Part shown: in pieces, positions 26,529 through 35,437 of the stretch
Numbering within the stretch: the first letter of the stretch is position 1
How the letters are laid out: every line of letters begins with the position of its first letter
Source of the DNA: Shewanella sp. Choline-02u-19
Lineage (GTDB): Bacteria > Pseudomonadota > Gammaproteobacteria > Enterobacterales > Shewanellaceae
NCBI RefSeq assembly: GCF_002836205.1
Contig: NZ_PJBE01000013.1
Location: 1,860,001-1,924,000, forward strand
DNA: 64,000 nt
Reading direction: 5' to 3'
The notes under the pieces: model-generated
Told to the model about the DNA's origin: nothing
What the model saw: the letters and a program-made list of their open reading frames with translations, nothing else
Databases searched by the model: none
Program-made: the position numbers and the translations under genes

Positions 26529-29009
26529 TTATGATTCATTTCCACGGAACGAAAGTACTGCTTTATCGGTGGTGACTTGGCTATGACCTGCCTGTACCGT
26601 TCTTATCGCCATCACTGGTTTAGCAGAGGCTATTGTCTCAAATCTGACGGCTTCGCCCGCATTCCAACCGCCGCCGAACGCGCCAGCTCTGATAATAAAA
26701 AATGGGCTATTAGTGAGGGGATTAATCGGTGAAAAGTCGTTTAGGGTATCGCCTATGGCTATTTGGCCTATACGTTGCCCTATACATCTAAAAGCAGTGG
26801 CAGAGGTGAAAAGCAATACCCAAGCTTCGTTGACGGCCGTGTCATTACTGACTTCGATCGGAAAGTCTACGGTATTTAAATTGCCTGTTGCAGTGCTGCC
26901 GTCTATTTCCCAATTGTTTGACCAAGCGGTCATGTCGCGCACAGGGCCTACTCGTGCGTGTAAATCACCTAAAATTTGCACGCTAGCAACCGTTGAATTG
27001 ATTGGGTACTCTTGGGTAAGTTTGCTTGATAGCACTAATTCAGCATCGCTAACCACTGACACTAGCGCTAACTCACCAATAGTATCGCTAAGCACAAATG
27101 GCGCGGTGAAACCTGGAAAATCACTGTTTAACGTCACTGTGCCAGCAGCTTTATCTAGGCTGAAATGTTCATCAGTGAGTGTCCAAAGGCTTGCGCCGTT
27201 AGCATCGGTGATATCAGCAAAACGCGCACCAACTCTGATGTTTTTAACTTGCCCTACAGTAGGAGTGAGAACTGGTTGATATTGGCTGTGCTGCAGCGCT
27301 ACGGTTCCCCACTGCCTGAAAATATCAACCACGCCCTCATTCGGAATACGCAACGGATTTAATCCATAGATTTCGGCTGGAGGTAGCTGTCGATATTGCT
27401 CGGTAATGTCATAACGCAGTGTGGTTAAATCAACAGCATGGGTAAATGTCAGTTCAACTAATCCATTGACCATAGTGCCGCTAACACCTGTCCCCGTAAC
27501 AACACCGCTACTGTCGGCGCTGGCACTAATAACACTCCGATCAGATATGCGCTCCACCTGCAGATAAAAACTATCTAGCCTCGGCTGTGTTGCCGAGAGC
27601 ACAAACGATACGGTGGTATCACCCGCAGCGACGGCACTACTTGACTCAATTAACCCGGCATAAGTTAATGTAAAAGTGCCACGGCTAACATTGTGCAAGG
27701 TGATCCCCCCGGTCAAATAATCAACGGTGGCTAATAGCTCAACACCATCATATAACTTGCCTGTGGTTTCCCCTTCCCGTTCGTAGATCTCTTGGCTTGG
27801 ATAATTGCTATCATCGAACACCACAGAGCCCTTAACCGTGCCGACGGTTAATTGCTTATCACTCGGGAATGCTGCGCTACTTCTATAAATGGCATAACGA
27901 TAAGATGACTTATAACGCAGTGTGACATTAGCGGTAATATAGGTTTGTGCATTAGAGGTCAGTGTTACTGTCATATTCCCCGCACCAGGCGTTATCGCTT
28001 GCACATAGTGCGAACCTCTAAAGCTCGCGGTCGGCTGCAATGAAATAGCGAGTAAATTATCAGGATCATCCAATACATCGGGGGTGGTAAATAGGTAACT
28101 GTAATCGCCCTCAATACTTGGCTGAGTCAATATTTTATCAAACACCTTGCTCACCGTTGGATCGCCGTCTTCATCACTACCGCCTGTAATGGTGTTACCG
28201 TTTTTCGGCACCTCGGTAATGATTGCGGGTAATAGTGACTCTTTCGTTTTGGTGACAGCAATAGTGCTGCCAGATGCGGCGGCGGTCAATTTGGCGACGC
28301 CATGAAACAAAAGCGGGCTGGCTGAGTTAACAAAACGCAGCTTAGTACAGCGATTCTGGCCGTTAATACTCAGATTAGGCTCGGGCGTTACAAATGGAAT
28401 AGCAGGCTCAAAACGTACCGCACCAGAGAAACTCGCACTACTTGATGATGCCGATACCACTTTACAAAAATGGGTTTTTCGCGGCCACTCACCGACTTCA
28501 TTATCTGGGTACTCAACACTGATCGCGATAACGCTACCAGGACTTAATCTGGTCGTTTTCCAATATTCTCGACCATTAAACTGAGTACTCGACTGTAAAT
28601 AATCAGCCGAGAATGAATTTTGATTAAACAAAAAACCCGGGCCACCATCACGGATTAATTGCCCTTTAGTCACCCCAGACTCAATGACCTCTTTCATATC
28701 TGTCATTCTGTCGCTATCGTTTAATGTCTTTGATTCAACCAGCATTAATGACACTAATGGATCAGTGGGTGGCTCACTCACAAAAACATGAGCGTCGAGC
28801 AACGTCGCGGTATCTTGCGTGTTCAGTGCGGGATAGCATTTAACGATATCGATAGCTGATTGCGCATGGTCAATATCTGATATGGCAGTAAATAGCTCAT
28901 TTAACTTACCTGATTCAATCGCATTTTTAGTGCGTAAGCCCCCAGCCTCATCACTTGAACCTAATAATTCAGGCTTAAATACTTTTAAATTATCGCGGGT
29001 AATAGTCAT
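26529..29009 (-). CDS. Large tail structural protein
   Basis: At 826 residues this is the second largest tail gene. The N-terminus (LKVFKPELLGSSDEAGG) reads like siphophage tail proteins, and the body is a series of beta-sandwich-like segments rich in T, S and V, consistent with a tail-tip spike or fibre. No enzymatic motif was seen. It lies 7 bp after the 123-residue gene. It may bind the host surface, but this is inferred from size, composition and position. Confidence 0.55.
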   Translation of the reverse strand: MTITRDNLKVFKPELLGSSDEAGGLRTKNAIESGKLNELFTAISDIDHAQSAIDIVKCYPALNTQDTATLLDAHVFVSEPPTDPLVSLMLVESKTLNDSDRMTDMKEVIESGVTKGQLIRDGGPGFLFNQNSFSADYLQSSTQFNGREYWKTTRLSPGSVIAISVEYPDNEVGEWPRKTHFCKVVSASSSSASFSGAVRFEPAIPFVTPEPNLSINGQNRCTKLRFVNSASPLLFHGVAKLTAAASGSTIAVTKTKESLLPAIITEVPKNGNTITGGSDEDGDPTVSKVFDKILTQPSIEGDYSYLFTTPDVLDDPDNLLAISLQPTASFRGSHYVQAITPGAGNMTVTLTSNAQTYITANVTLRYKSSYRYAIYRSSAAFPSDKQLTVGTVKGSVVFDDSNYPSQEIYEREGETTGKLYDGVELLATVDYLTGGITLHNVSRGTFTLTYAGLIESSSAVAAGDTTVSFVLSATQPRLDSFYLQVERISDRSVISASADSSGVVTGTGVSGTMVNGLVELTFTHAVDLTTLRYDITEQYRQLPPAEIYGLNPLRIPNEGVVDIFRQWGTVALQHSQYQPVLTPTVGQVKNIRVGARFADITDANGASLWTLTDEHFSLDKAAGTVTLNSDFPGFTAPFVLSDTIGELALVSVVSDAELVLSSKLTQEYPINSTVASVQILGDLHARVGPVRDMTAWSNNWEIDGSTATGNLNTVDFPIEVSNDTAVNEAWVLLFTSATAFRCIGQRIGQIAIGDTLNDFSPINPLTNSPFFIIRAGAFGGGWNAGEAVRFETIASAKPVMAIRTVQAGHSQVTTDKAVLSFRGNES

Positions 29010-29016
29010 AGTTTGC

Positions 29017-29388
29017 TCACACTGTTAGAAATCGTAATACCACGTTTGTGACCAGGTCATAACCGCCAACTTGATCAAACAAATCCTCGCCGCTCACCGC
29101 ATTCCCAGTGTTATCCCAAATGACTTGCATCACTTCGCCATCAAGTTTCAACGTAAATTCAGTCAACACATTGGCGTTATGCTGTTGCAGCAATTGATAA
29201 TCAGCGCGATCGAGGCCACTGGCCTTTGTGCCCAATACCACCGAGTAACCAGAAGGGATAATCACTTGATTAATAATTAACGCGCCATTGCTAGCCCGTT
29301 TTGAGTTAGCCAATACCTTTTTTTGAGTGTTTCGATTAAGCCACATAAGCTGCTGTAATTTAGGTTGTATTGTGTCAATCACTTGCAT
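29017..29388 (-). CDS. Tail-module protein of unknown function
   Basis: 123 residues; not recognised. The stretch LQQHNANVLTEFTLKLDGEVMQVIWDN suggests a beta-sandwich domain. It lies 32 bp after the tape measure gene, a position typical of distal tail proteins. Confidence 0.5.
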   Translation of the reverse strand: MQVIDTIQPKLQQLMWLNRNTQKKVLANSKRASNGALIINQVIIPSGYSVVLGTKASGLDRADYQLLQQHNANVLTEFTLKLDGEVMQVIWDNTGNAVSGEDLFDQVGGYDLVTNVVLRFLTV

Positions 29389-29420
29389 GGAAACCTCTTA
29401 TTTAACTCAAAGATGTAAGG

Positions 29421-32400
29421 CTATGCACCAAGCCGCTGCTGACGTTCTATTTCATTCATAAGCTGAGCAAGCAGCCCTCTTTGTGTTACCGCATCGATGA
29501 CCATCGGCCCGACTTGCATTCTAAACGTCACCACATCACTACTCACTGCCGGCTTAATTTGGGAAAAGTCCAATTGTGACGGTTCGATAGTTTTGACTGG
29601 CTTCGGGGGAGTTTTTGGCAGTTTGCTTTCTGTAGGGATCTGCGGTGTATTGCTTTTTTCTTTATCCGCGACTGATTTAGCCGTTTCAGCTTTAATATCT
29701 TTAACACGCAGATCATGAATACTTTTAAGCAAGCGTTCAGACTCCTGCAACCGGGCTAACAAATCTTTATCACCGCTAGTTTGTGCGGCTTTTAACTGCT
29801 CTCTAATACTCTTGAGTTTGCGCTCATATTCGCGCTGCTGAATTGATAGTTCATCGCCTTGCAAGCCATCAAGCTCGTCGCGCAATGACGACAGAGTGTC
29901 ATCAGCACTTTGGCGCATCGAATCTAAGCGGGACTTTGCGCGGTCAATAGCTCCTGTTAATTTAGATAAATCTTGGTCATTCAAAAGCTCGAGGCTTTTG
30001 GCTGAGCGCTCGGCTTTATCAATCAGATCAGCTTGACCATCTTTAGCACCATCAAGTGCTTCGGTCAGTTTTAGCAGTTCAATTTTTTGGCCGTAATAAG
30101 CCCTCTCAGCAATTTTACCTGCGCGCTCTGTTTCAAGTGCCCATGTTCGTAGACCGACAAAATCAATCGTGCCAGCGATAGCGATATTAAGGTCTCCAAT
30201 AACCCCATTCAAACGGTCATACTCATTGGTGACTTTATCGAGCTCAGACGAGTTATCAATGAGCAATGTGGTTTTGTTCACAATACTGTCGAAGTAAGCA
30301 ACCGCATTATCACTCAGCTTAGCGACACTGCTTTGGATTTCTGTCGCTAAGGCCGTGAAATGTGCGGCGACACTTTGTAAACCTACCCCAGCTTGCTCGG
30401 CACTTTTAGTGATCCACCCCGCCGTATTTTCAATGCTAGTCCCAATACCTGTTGCACTTTTATCCACTTGCTCCTGCACATCCTGACTATCTTTCCCTAA
30501 GTCATTCTGCACATTTTTAAGCCGTTTATAGCTATCAATTATTTTTTCAAGATCACCACTTAAACCCAGCGCAGCGGCTTGCTGGCGAATGCTAGCATCG
30601 ACTTGGGTATCACTCGCAGCTGCGGCTTCAACTGCTGCAGCTGCATACTTTAAAAAAGCCTGGTTTAATTCGTAAGTTGAGGCTGCCCCGTCTTTGGCGC
30701 CTTGCTTAATTTTTTCATAGGTTTTCTTGGCCGCGACGGCTTGCTCATTTAATGTTTTAACGGTGGTGATCCCCGCTTTCGCCATCACAAGCTCAAGTTT
30801 TTTGATCTTCTCGATCTGCTTGTCTTGCGATTCAGCAACCTTATCACCGGCCTTTACCTGATCATCTGATGACTTTTTTGCCGTGGTCGAAATAGTGTTA
30901 TAAGCCTTGGTCGCAGCCCGTTCAACTTCACCAGTGATTTGCAGCCATGCGGCGCGAACATCCTTGCCGTCTTGCTCAACTTGGGCAACATAAGCATCAC
31001 CAATCGCATTGAGTGCTGCAGCTGCGTCTCGTGCACTCGCAGCCAATTGATCGGCACCAATAAACTCATAAAGCTTGGCAAAACCCTCCATCATCTTAGC
31101 GAGCTGTAACGTCACAGAAGCGGCCAAAGTAGAAACCCCAGCGCTTAAACCGTTCCAGAACAGTCGAATGCCACCTGAAATAGTATTAAGTGCTGTGGTA
31201 AACGCAGTGATATTCTCAAGTACCGCCTTTATGCTTGAGCCCGAGTCGCGGATCATCGATGAAAAGAATTGGCTTATATCTTCTGCTGCGGCTTTTATCT
31301 TGCCGTCTTGATTGAGCTGATCAAACTGAGCATTTAAGTCTTGGAGAAAATCAACCGCTACCTGGTACACACCAGAGTCAGCAATGATCCGCTTAAATTC
31401 TTCAAACTTATTTGAGATAAGATTAATTTGCCCCGCTAGCCTATCGAGGCTTTTCGACGCTTGGCCATTGGCCTGTTTGCCCATTTCATCAAACAGCGCT
31501 TTTATTGTCTCTCGGCCAAGCTGACCACTTGCACTCAATTTTTGAAGTTGTGTAACGTTTTTACCGGTGACTTTTTCAAGTAAATCCCATACAGGAACGC
31601 CACGTTCAACCAACTGCAGTATTTCTTCACCCTGCAATTTTTGCTTAGCCCAGGCTTGACCTACAGCAAGAATGATCCCCTCAAGTTTTTCTTGGCTGCC
31701 GCCTAACCGCGCATTGTAATCAACCATCGATTGCAGTGAGCCGTTCATTGGATCAATGCCAAACGTCTTTAACGCTGAAAAAGCATTTTGTACACTTTCC
31801 AGCTTGGTCCCGGTATTATTAGCAAAGTCTTTAATCCAAGCCACTGCTTGCTCACCACTGGCAATCGAACCCATCATAGCGGTCATTTGAACGCTAAATG
31901 CTTGGGCGTTATCACCTGCAGTCAAAATACCTTTAAGGCTTTCCCATAGGCGATCAACACCAATATAAGCCCCAGCCATAGCAAACAATGAACCAGTGGC
32001 TGATTTAATGCTGCCACTAAAGTCATTGGCTGATTTTTTCGATTGAGTTAATAATTTGTCATGGCGTGAGAGTTGTTTATTTACGCTTGATATGGCTGTT
32101 TGGGCTGCTGCTTGTTGCTGCTTTAAGTCTTTACTGGCGTCGGCCAGCTTATCCATCGAGTAACCGGCTTTGGTGAGCTTAGTAGTTTGCTGCTCGAGTT
32201 CGGTTTTGCTTTTACCAAGGCTTGTCGCGAGCTTATTTAACTCACTACGGGCATTTTTTACTTTTAAGGTGTATTCCGCTTTTTTGCGACCGGCTTCGTC
32301 GGAGGCAACCCCGATTTCTAATAACTCACGGCGCTGACTATCAAGCGCGATTGACAATGCTTTAGCGCTTTGCTCTGTTGATGCTTGTGCCTGTTCTAGT

Positions 32401-32888
32401 TGTTTTAAATCAGCGCTGGCTTTGCTTAATGCGGCAGCTTGTTCTTTACTCGCCTGACTGCCTTTTTTCTGCTCTGACGTCAGCTTGTCAACATTGGCTT
32501 TAGCCGATATCAATTGCTGCTCATATTGCGCGAGCTGTACTTTCGCTTGCTTGTATTCTTGTTCGGTTTGATCCGTTTGGGCTGATGCTTCTTTATGGGC
32601 ATTATCAAGCTGTTTAATTGCAGCTATCGCTTGTTTTTGCTCTTTGACGAGCTTATCGAGCGCCACACTATTATCTGTGTAAGCAGCCTTGCCTTTGATT
32701 ATAGAGCCGGTTAGCTTATCGACTGCGCCAATTGAGCCTTGCAGATCTTCAAGCTCATGCAAGCGGTCATTTAAAGTTTCACTCTGCCTGGCTAAATCGG
32801 CTAACGCCTTTTCTGACTTTTTCGCCTCAGACGAAAAAAGGTCTTTACCCTTGATGATCAGGTTGACGACTTGATCTTTAAAACTCAT
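29421..32888 (-). CDS. Tail tape measure protein
   Basis: The 1155-residue protein sets tail length. The N-terminal third (about 15-290) is long coiled coil (KQAIAAIKQLDNAHKEAS...). The conserved tape-measure domain follows (WIKDFANNTGTKLESVQNAF...KTFGIDPMNGSL...LQGEEILQLVERGVPVWDLL...GQLGRETIKALFDEM, about 350-480). A hydrophobic stretch and further coiled coil lie towards the C-terminus. The rule of roughly 1.5 Angstrom per residue predicts a tail of about 170 nm, a siphovirus value. No tail-assembly chaperone pair precedes it. Confidence 0.93.
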   Translation of the reverse strand: MSFKDQVVNLIIKGKDLFSSEAKKSEKALADLARQSETLNDRLHELEDLQGSIGAVDKLTGSIIKGKAAYTDNSVALDKLVKEQKQAIAAIKQLDNAHKEASAQTDQTEQEYKQAKVQLAQYEQQLISAKANVDKLTSEQKKGSQASKEQAAALSKASADLKQLEQAQASTEQSAKALSIALDSQRRELLEIGVASDEAGRKKAEYTLKVKNARSELNKLATSLGKSKTELEQQTTKLTKAGYSMDKLADASKDLKQQQAAAQTAISSVNKQLSRHDKLLTQSKKSANDFSGSIKSATGSLFAMAGAYIGVDRLWESLKGILTAGDNAQAFSVQMTAMMGSIASGEQAVAWIKDFANNTGTKLESVQNAFSALKTFGIDPMNGSLQSMVDYNARLGGSQEKLEGIILAVGQAWAKQKLQGEEILQLVERGVPVWDLLEKVTGKNVTQLQKLSASGQLGRETIKALFDEMGKQANGQASKSLDRLAGQINLISNKFEEFKRIIADSGVYQVAVDFLQDLNAQFDQLNQDGKIKAAAEDISQFFSSMIRDSGSSIKAVLENITAFTTALNTISGGIRLFWNGLSAGVSTLAASVTLQLAKMMEGFAKLYEFIGADQLAASARDAAAALNAIGDAYVAQVEQDGKDVRAAWLQITGEVERAATKAYNTISTTAKKSSDDQVKAGDKVAESQDKQIEKIKKLELVMAKAGITTVKTLNEQAVAAKKTYEKIKQGAKDGAASTYELNQAFLKYAAAAVEAAAASDTQVDASIRQQAAALGLSGDLEKIIDSYKRLKNVQNDLGKDSQDVQEQVDKSATGIGTSIENTAGWITKSAEQAGVGLQSVAAHFTALATEIQSSVAKLSDNAVAYFDSIVNKTTLLIDNSSELDKVTNEYDRLNGVIGDLNIAIAGTIDFVGLRTWALETERAGKIAERAYYGQKIELLKLTEALDGAKDGQADLIDKAERSAKSLELLNDQDLSKLTGAIDRAKSRLDSMRQSADDTLSSLRDELDGLQGDELSIQQREYERKLKSIREQLKAAQTSGDKDLLARLQESERLLKSIHDLRVKDIKAETAKSVADKEKSNTPQIPTESKLPKTPPKPVKTIEPSQLDFSQIKPAVSSDVVTFRMQVGPMVIDAVTQRGLLAQLMNEIERQQRLGA

Positions 32889-32913
32889 CTAAACACTCCA
32901 ATAACAGGCTCAA

Positions 32914-32951
32914 TAAAAAAGCCGCGACCACAATCAAGTAGTAACGGCTTT
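32914..32951 (-). terminator. Terminator between tail tube and tape measure genes
   Basis: A 7-bp stem AAAGCCG / CGGCTTT (32918-32924 with 32945-32951) is followed on the minus strand by a T-rich run. In a late operon it may lower tape measure expression relative to the abundant tube protein. Confidence 0.6.
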
Positions 32952-32969
32952 AAGTTTCAGGCTTATTGG

Positions 32970-33689
32970 CTAGGCTGCGCTACGAACAAAAAACTTAGAC
33001 TTACTGGCAGCGACAATCGATGTATCGGCCAATACACCACCTTCAATATCGAATGAACCAAAGTCATCACCAATGAGATCTAGGCCTGATGTTGGACTAG
33101 GCTTCCACTTGTAGAACTTGAGAGTCCAAGGTTTACCTGTAGCGTCGTTAATACCGTCAATCACCACCTTGACCTCTTCACCAGACTCAACCAGCGCTTG
33201 CAGAGCATTACCGGCTTTAGAGGTATAAGATACTTTCAGCGCTGCACCAGCGACAATTGCGCCACTACTGAGCGGACGAATACCGCCAGCACTAACAACA
33301 TAGTCAACATCCACAACATAGGTGGTCGCATCGTCGGCAGTTTTCACTACTGGAGCAACTGCAGTGTCAATCATCTTCGCCGTATCGCATAGCCCATCAA
33401 GAACCGCAGTAATCAGTTCTTCAGTAACCGGGCTAGAGGCCACAACATCAACCACACCTCGTAAGGCCAATGCCATGTTGTCGTTACTAAAATCATTTAT
33501 TGTCATAGACAACTTGACCGACTTTACCTTAGTTATTTCCGCAGCATTACCACCGCCACCTCGGTAATTAGGTAAAGACTTGGTTTCTTGCTCGATATCG
33601 ATTTTAACGCCAGAGGCATTACCAACATCGCGACCTTTGACATACACAATGCCAGAGCCGATGTAACTCTCGGTTACTGTTTCACTCAT
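32970..33689 (-). CDS. Major tail tube protein
   Basis: 239 residues. It carries the expected tube-protein features: SGVKIDIEQETKSLPNYRGGGG near the N-terminus and a second domain around SYTSKAGNALQALVESGEEVKVVIDG, then KFYKWKPSPTSGLDLIGDDFGSFDIEGGVL. It lies directly upstream of the tape measure gene and overlaps the tail terminator gene by 4 bp. Confidence 0.8.
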   Translation of the reverse strand: MSETVTESYIGSGIVYVKGRDVGNASGVKIDIEQETKSLPNYRGGGGNAAEITKVKSVKLSMTINDFSNDNMALALRGVVDVVASSPVTEELITAVLDGLCDTAKMIDTAVAPVVKTADDATTYVVDVDYVVSAGGIRPLSSGAIVAGAALKVSYTSKAGNALQALVESGEEVKVVIDGINDATGKPWTLKFYKWKPSPTSGLDLIGDDFGSFDIEGGVLADTSIVAASKSKFFVRSAA

Positions 33690-34120
33690 AGTAGTTCTCC
33701 AAATTTAACGGTATTGCTGATTGAGAGTGTGATCACCGCTAAGCCATGTTTCTCATTGGCTTCGGGCATGATGTACTTGCAGGGTTCGGGTTCGATAAAA
33801 CTGATGATTGGTCGCACCGATGTGAGCCATTCGGGCTTGCTAGTATCGCGCTGGCCCACGTAAAACACGGTGCGGATACGATGTACTAAGTGAGTTAAAT
33901 CTAGGGTTGGCGTATCTGACTTAGTCAGATTGATCCCCGCTACCACTTGCAACACCAAATCATCTTTATATTTATCGTTGCCATTTCGGCCACCAAAAGC
34001 ATCCGTGTAGGGCTGAAGAAAAATAAACTGCGACTCTTTGGCGATGCTGTACACATAAAAACCTTCACGCACAATGGCACCGTCAACCCGCTTTAAGCGG
34101 TCTAAAATAGCTTTTATCAT
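33686..34120 (-). CDS. Tail terminator or completion protein
   Basis: 144 residues (MIKAILDRLKRVDGAIVREGFY). Its position between the head-tail joining genes and the major tail protein, and its size, match the gpU-type terminator that caps the tail tube. The family match was not confirmed. The 4-bp overlap with the tube gene supports coupled expression. Confidence 0.6.
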   Translation of the reverse strand: MIKAILDRLKRVDGAIVREGFYVYSIAKESQFIFLQPYTDAFGGRNGNDKYKDDLVLQVVAGINLTKSDTPTLDLTHLVHRIRTVFYVGQRDTSKPEWLTSVRPIISFIEPEPCKYIMPEANEKHGLAVITLSISNTVKFGELL

Positions 34121-34159
34121 CGGAGTTATCTCTTTAGTTATGCATTAAGTGCCCGGCTC

Positions 34160-34711
34160 TTACTTAGCATATCGACCATAACGCTCACGCAAATACGTAA
34201 TAATAGGGGGCTCAATTACATCGCGGATCACACCAAAACTTCCCGCAACAGAGGGACCATATTTAGATTTTTGGCCATTGAGTTTGCGCCATGAGTTATC
34301 CCCTTTACTGCGCAAAAACATCAACTGGTTACCATTGCGCCCGATCACCGTAAACGCACCTTTAAACCAAACAGGCTGGTTACGCAAAGCGCTAATCGAA
34401 TACCCCGCCACAACCTTAGTACCGCCTTTCCCCGCACGGTAATGTGGAGTAGCAAAGCGGGTTAAGGTGCTAGGTCGATACCTGGCACTGATCACAGCAG
34501 TTAAGTTTTTAGGGTGAATACTGACACTGATGAGGCTTTCGATGTAAGAACGAGACTTAAAACCATATCGGTTAAATATTTCATCAACAGCCAACTTACT
34601 ACCAAACTCAGCAGCATCATTAATCGCATTTTCTATTGCTGGAGCTTGGGCGGCTCGCATGCGTTTTAGCTCTTTAGTTACCGCATCAAACCCTGTGGTT
34701 GAAAGTGCCAT
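34160..34711 (-). CDS. Tail completion protein (HK97 gp10/gpZ-like)
   Basis: 183 residues. The N-terminal helix (VTKELKRMRAAQAPAIENAINDAAEFG) and the following basic region are typical of minor tail proteins of the gpZ or HK97 gp10 group, which help to join tail and head. Position in the operon agrees. Exact family uncertain. Confidence 0.6.
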   Translation of the reverse strand: MALSTTGFDAVTKELKRMRAAQAPAIENAINDAAEFGSKLAVDEIFNRYGFKSRSYIESLISVSIHPKNLTAVISARYRPSTLTRFATPHYRAGKGGTKVVAGYSISALRNQPVWFKGAFTVIGRNGNQLMFLRSKGDNSWRKLNGQKSKYGPSVAGSFGVIRDVIEPPIITYLRERYGRYAK

Positions 34712-34733
34712 CTCACACCTCGAGCAAGTTTAA

Positions 34734-35039
34734 TCACAATTCAAGATAGACAAAGCTCACAGTGAGCGGGTCAAATTCATAAAGCTTGGTTAGCTGATAA
34801 CGCTTACCTACCATTACAAACTCATCATCAACGTTCACTGCACCATCAGCTTTTAGCCATTCGACCAATTGGATCGGTTCCATGAGATATTCACGACTCA
34901 TGTCACTTTGCGTCGGCAGCAGATTCATCCCCCTTTCAAAAGGCGGTTCCCCCGTAGCAGGAATGAACTGACAAGGTGCTGCCAGCTTACGCCATCCCCG
35001 TTCTAGCTTACTTTTTGCTTTATCAGCAAAATTAAGCAT
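34734..35039 (-). CDS. Head-tail connector or stopper protein
   Basis: 101 residues. The C-terminal part (FVMVGKRYQLTKLYEFDPLTVSFVYLEL) looks like a small beta-barrel stopper of the gpFII kind. It overlaps the decoration protein gene by 8 bp. Assigned by position and size. Confidence 0.5.
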   Translation of the reverse strand: MLNFADKAKSKLERGWRKLAAPCQFIPATGEPPFERGMNLLPTQSDMSREYLMEPIQLVEWLKADGAVNVDDEFVMVGKRYQLTKLYEFDPLTVSFVYLEL

Positions 35040-35352
35040 TTATTTTTACCCATACTGAATCTGATGGATTTTCGGCATCGGCCCATGCTTTACCTGCCGC
35101 CGTGTTACCCGATGCTGTGGTGGTAATCGTATTATCAGCCTTAAGATAAACCTGGCCACCTTTGCCAATCGCATCAGCCGATACTTTAGGCAACTCAAAC
35201 ACTCCTGTAGTGACAAAGGTTCCTTCGGTATCTTTCGCTACATTACCTAAAGCAATTCCGACCAGTTTGCCAATCAACTCAGTTGCACCCGAGACGATAT
35301 CTGTCGTTGGGGTATGGTCGATGGTATTGCCATCACAAATTTGATTTTTCAT
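35032..35352 (-). CDS. Capsid decoration (cement) protein, DUF2190-like
   Basis: 106 residues. The patterns LVGIALGNVAKDTEGTFVTTGVFELPK and GKGGQVYLKADNTITT match DUF2190 proteins, which bind the outside of the mature capsid and stabilise it. It follows the capsid gene, as in many siphophages. Confidence 0.75.
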   Translation of the reverse strand: MKNQICDGNTIDHTPTTDIVSGATELIGKLVGIALGNVAKDTEGTFVTTGVFELPKVSADAIGKGGQVYLKADNTITTTASGNTAAGKAWADAENPSDSVWVKINA

Positions 35353-35381
35353 AACAGGGTTCCTATTTGTTCAGTGAAATA

Positions 35382-35417
35382 TAAAACCGCTACAGCCTAA
35401 GCTCATGAGCGGTTTTT
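35382..35417 (-). terminator. Hairpin between capsid and decoration genes
   Basis: A 9-bp stem AAAACCGCT / AGCGGTTTT is flanked by T runs on the minus strand (loop of 16). It is an intra-operon terminator or RNA-processing hairpin after decoration/before capsid in map terms, and could balance capsid and decoration levels. Confidence 0.6.
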
Positions 35418-35437
35418 ATCGTTAATAGAGGTTTCGA

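Noticed and set aside
26529..29009. Diversity-generating retroelement target
   Set aside because: No reverse transcriptase gene and no template/variable repeat pair near the tail genes.
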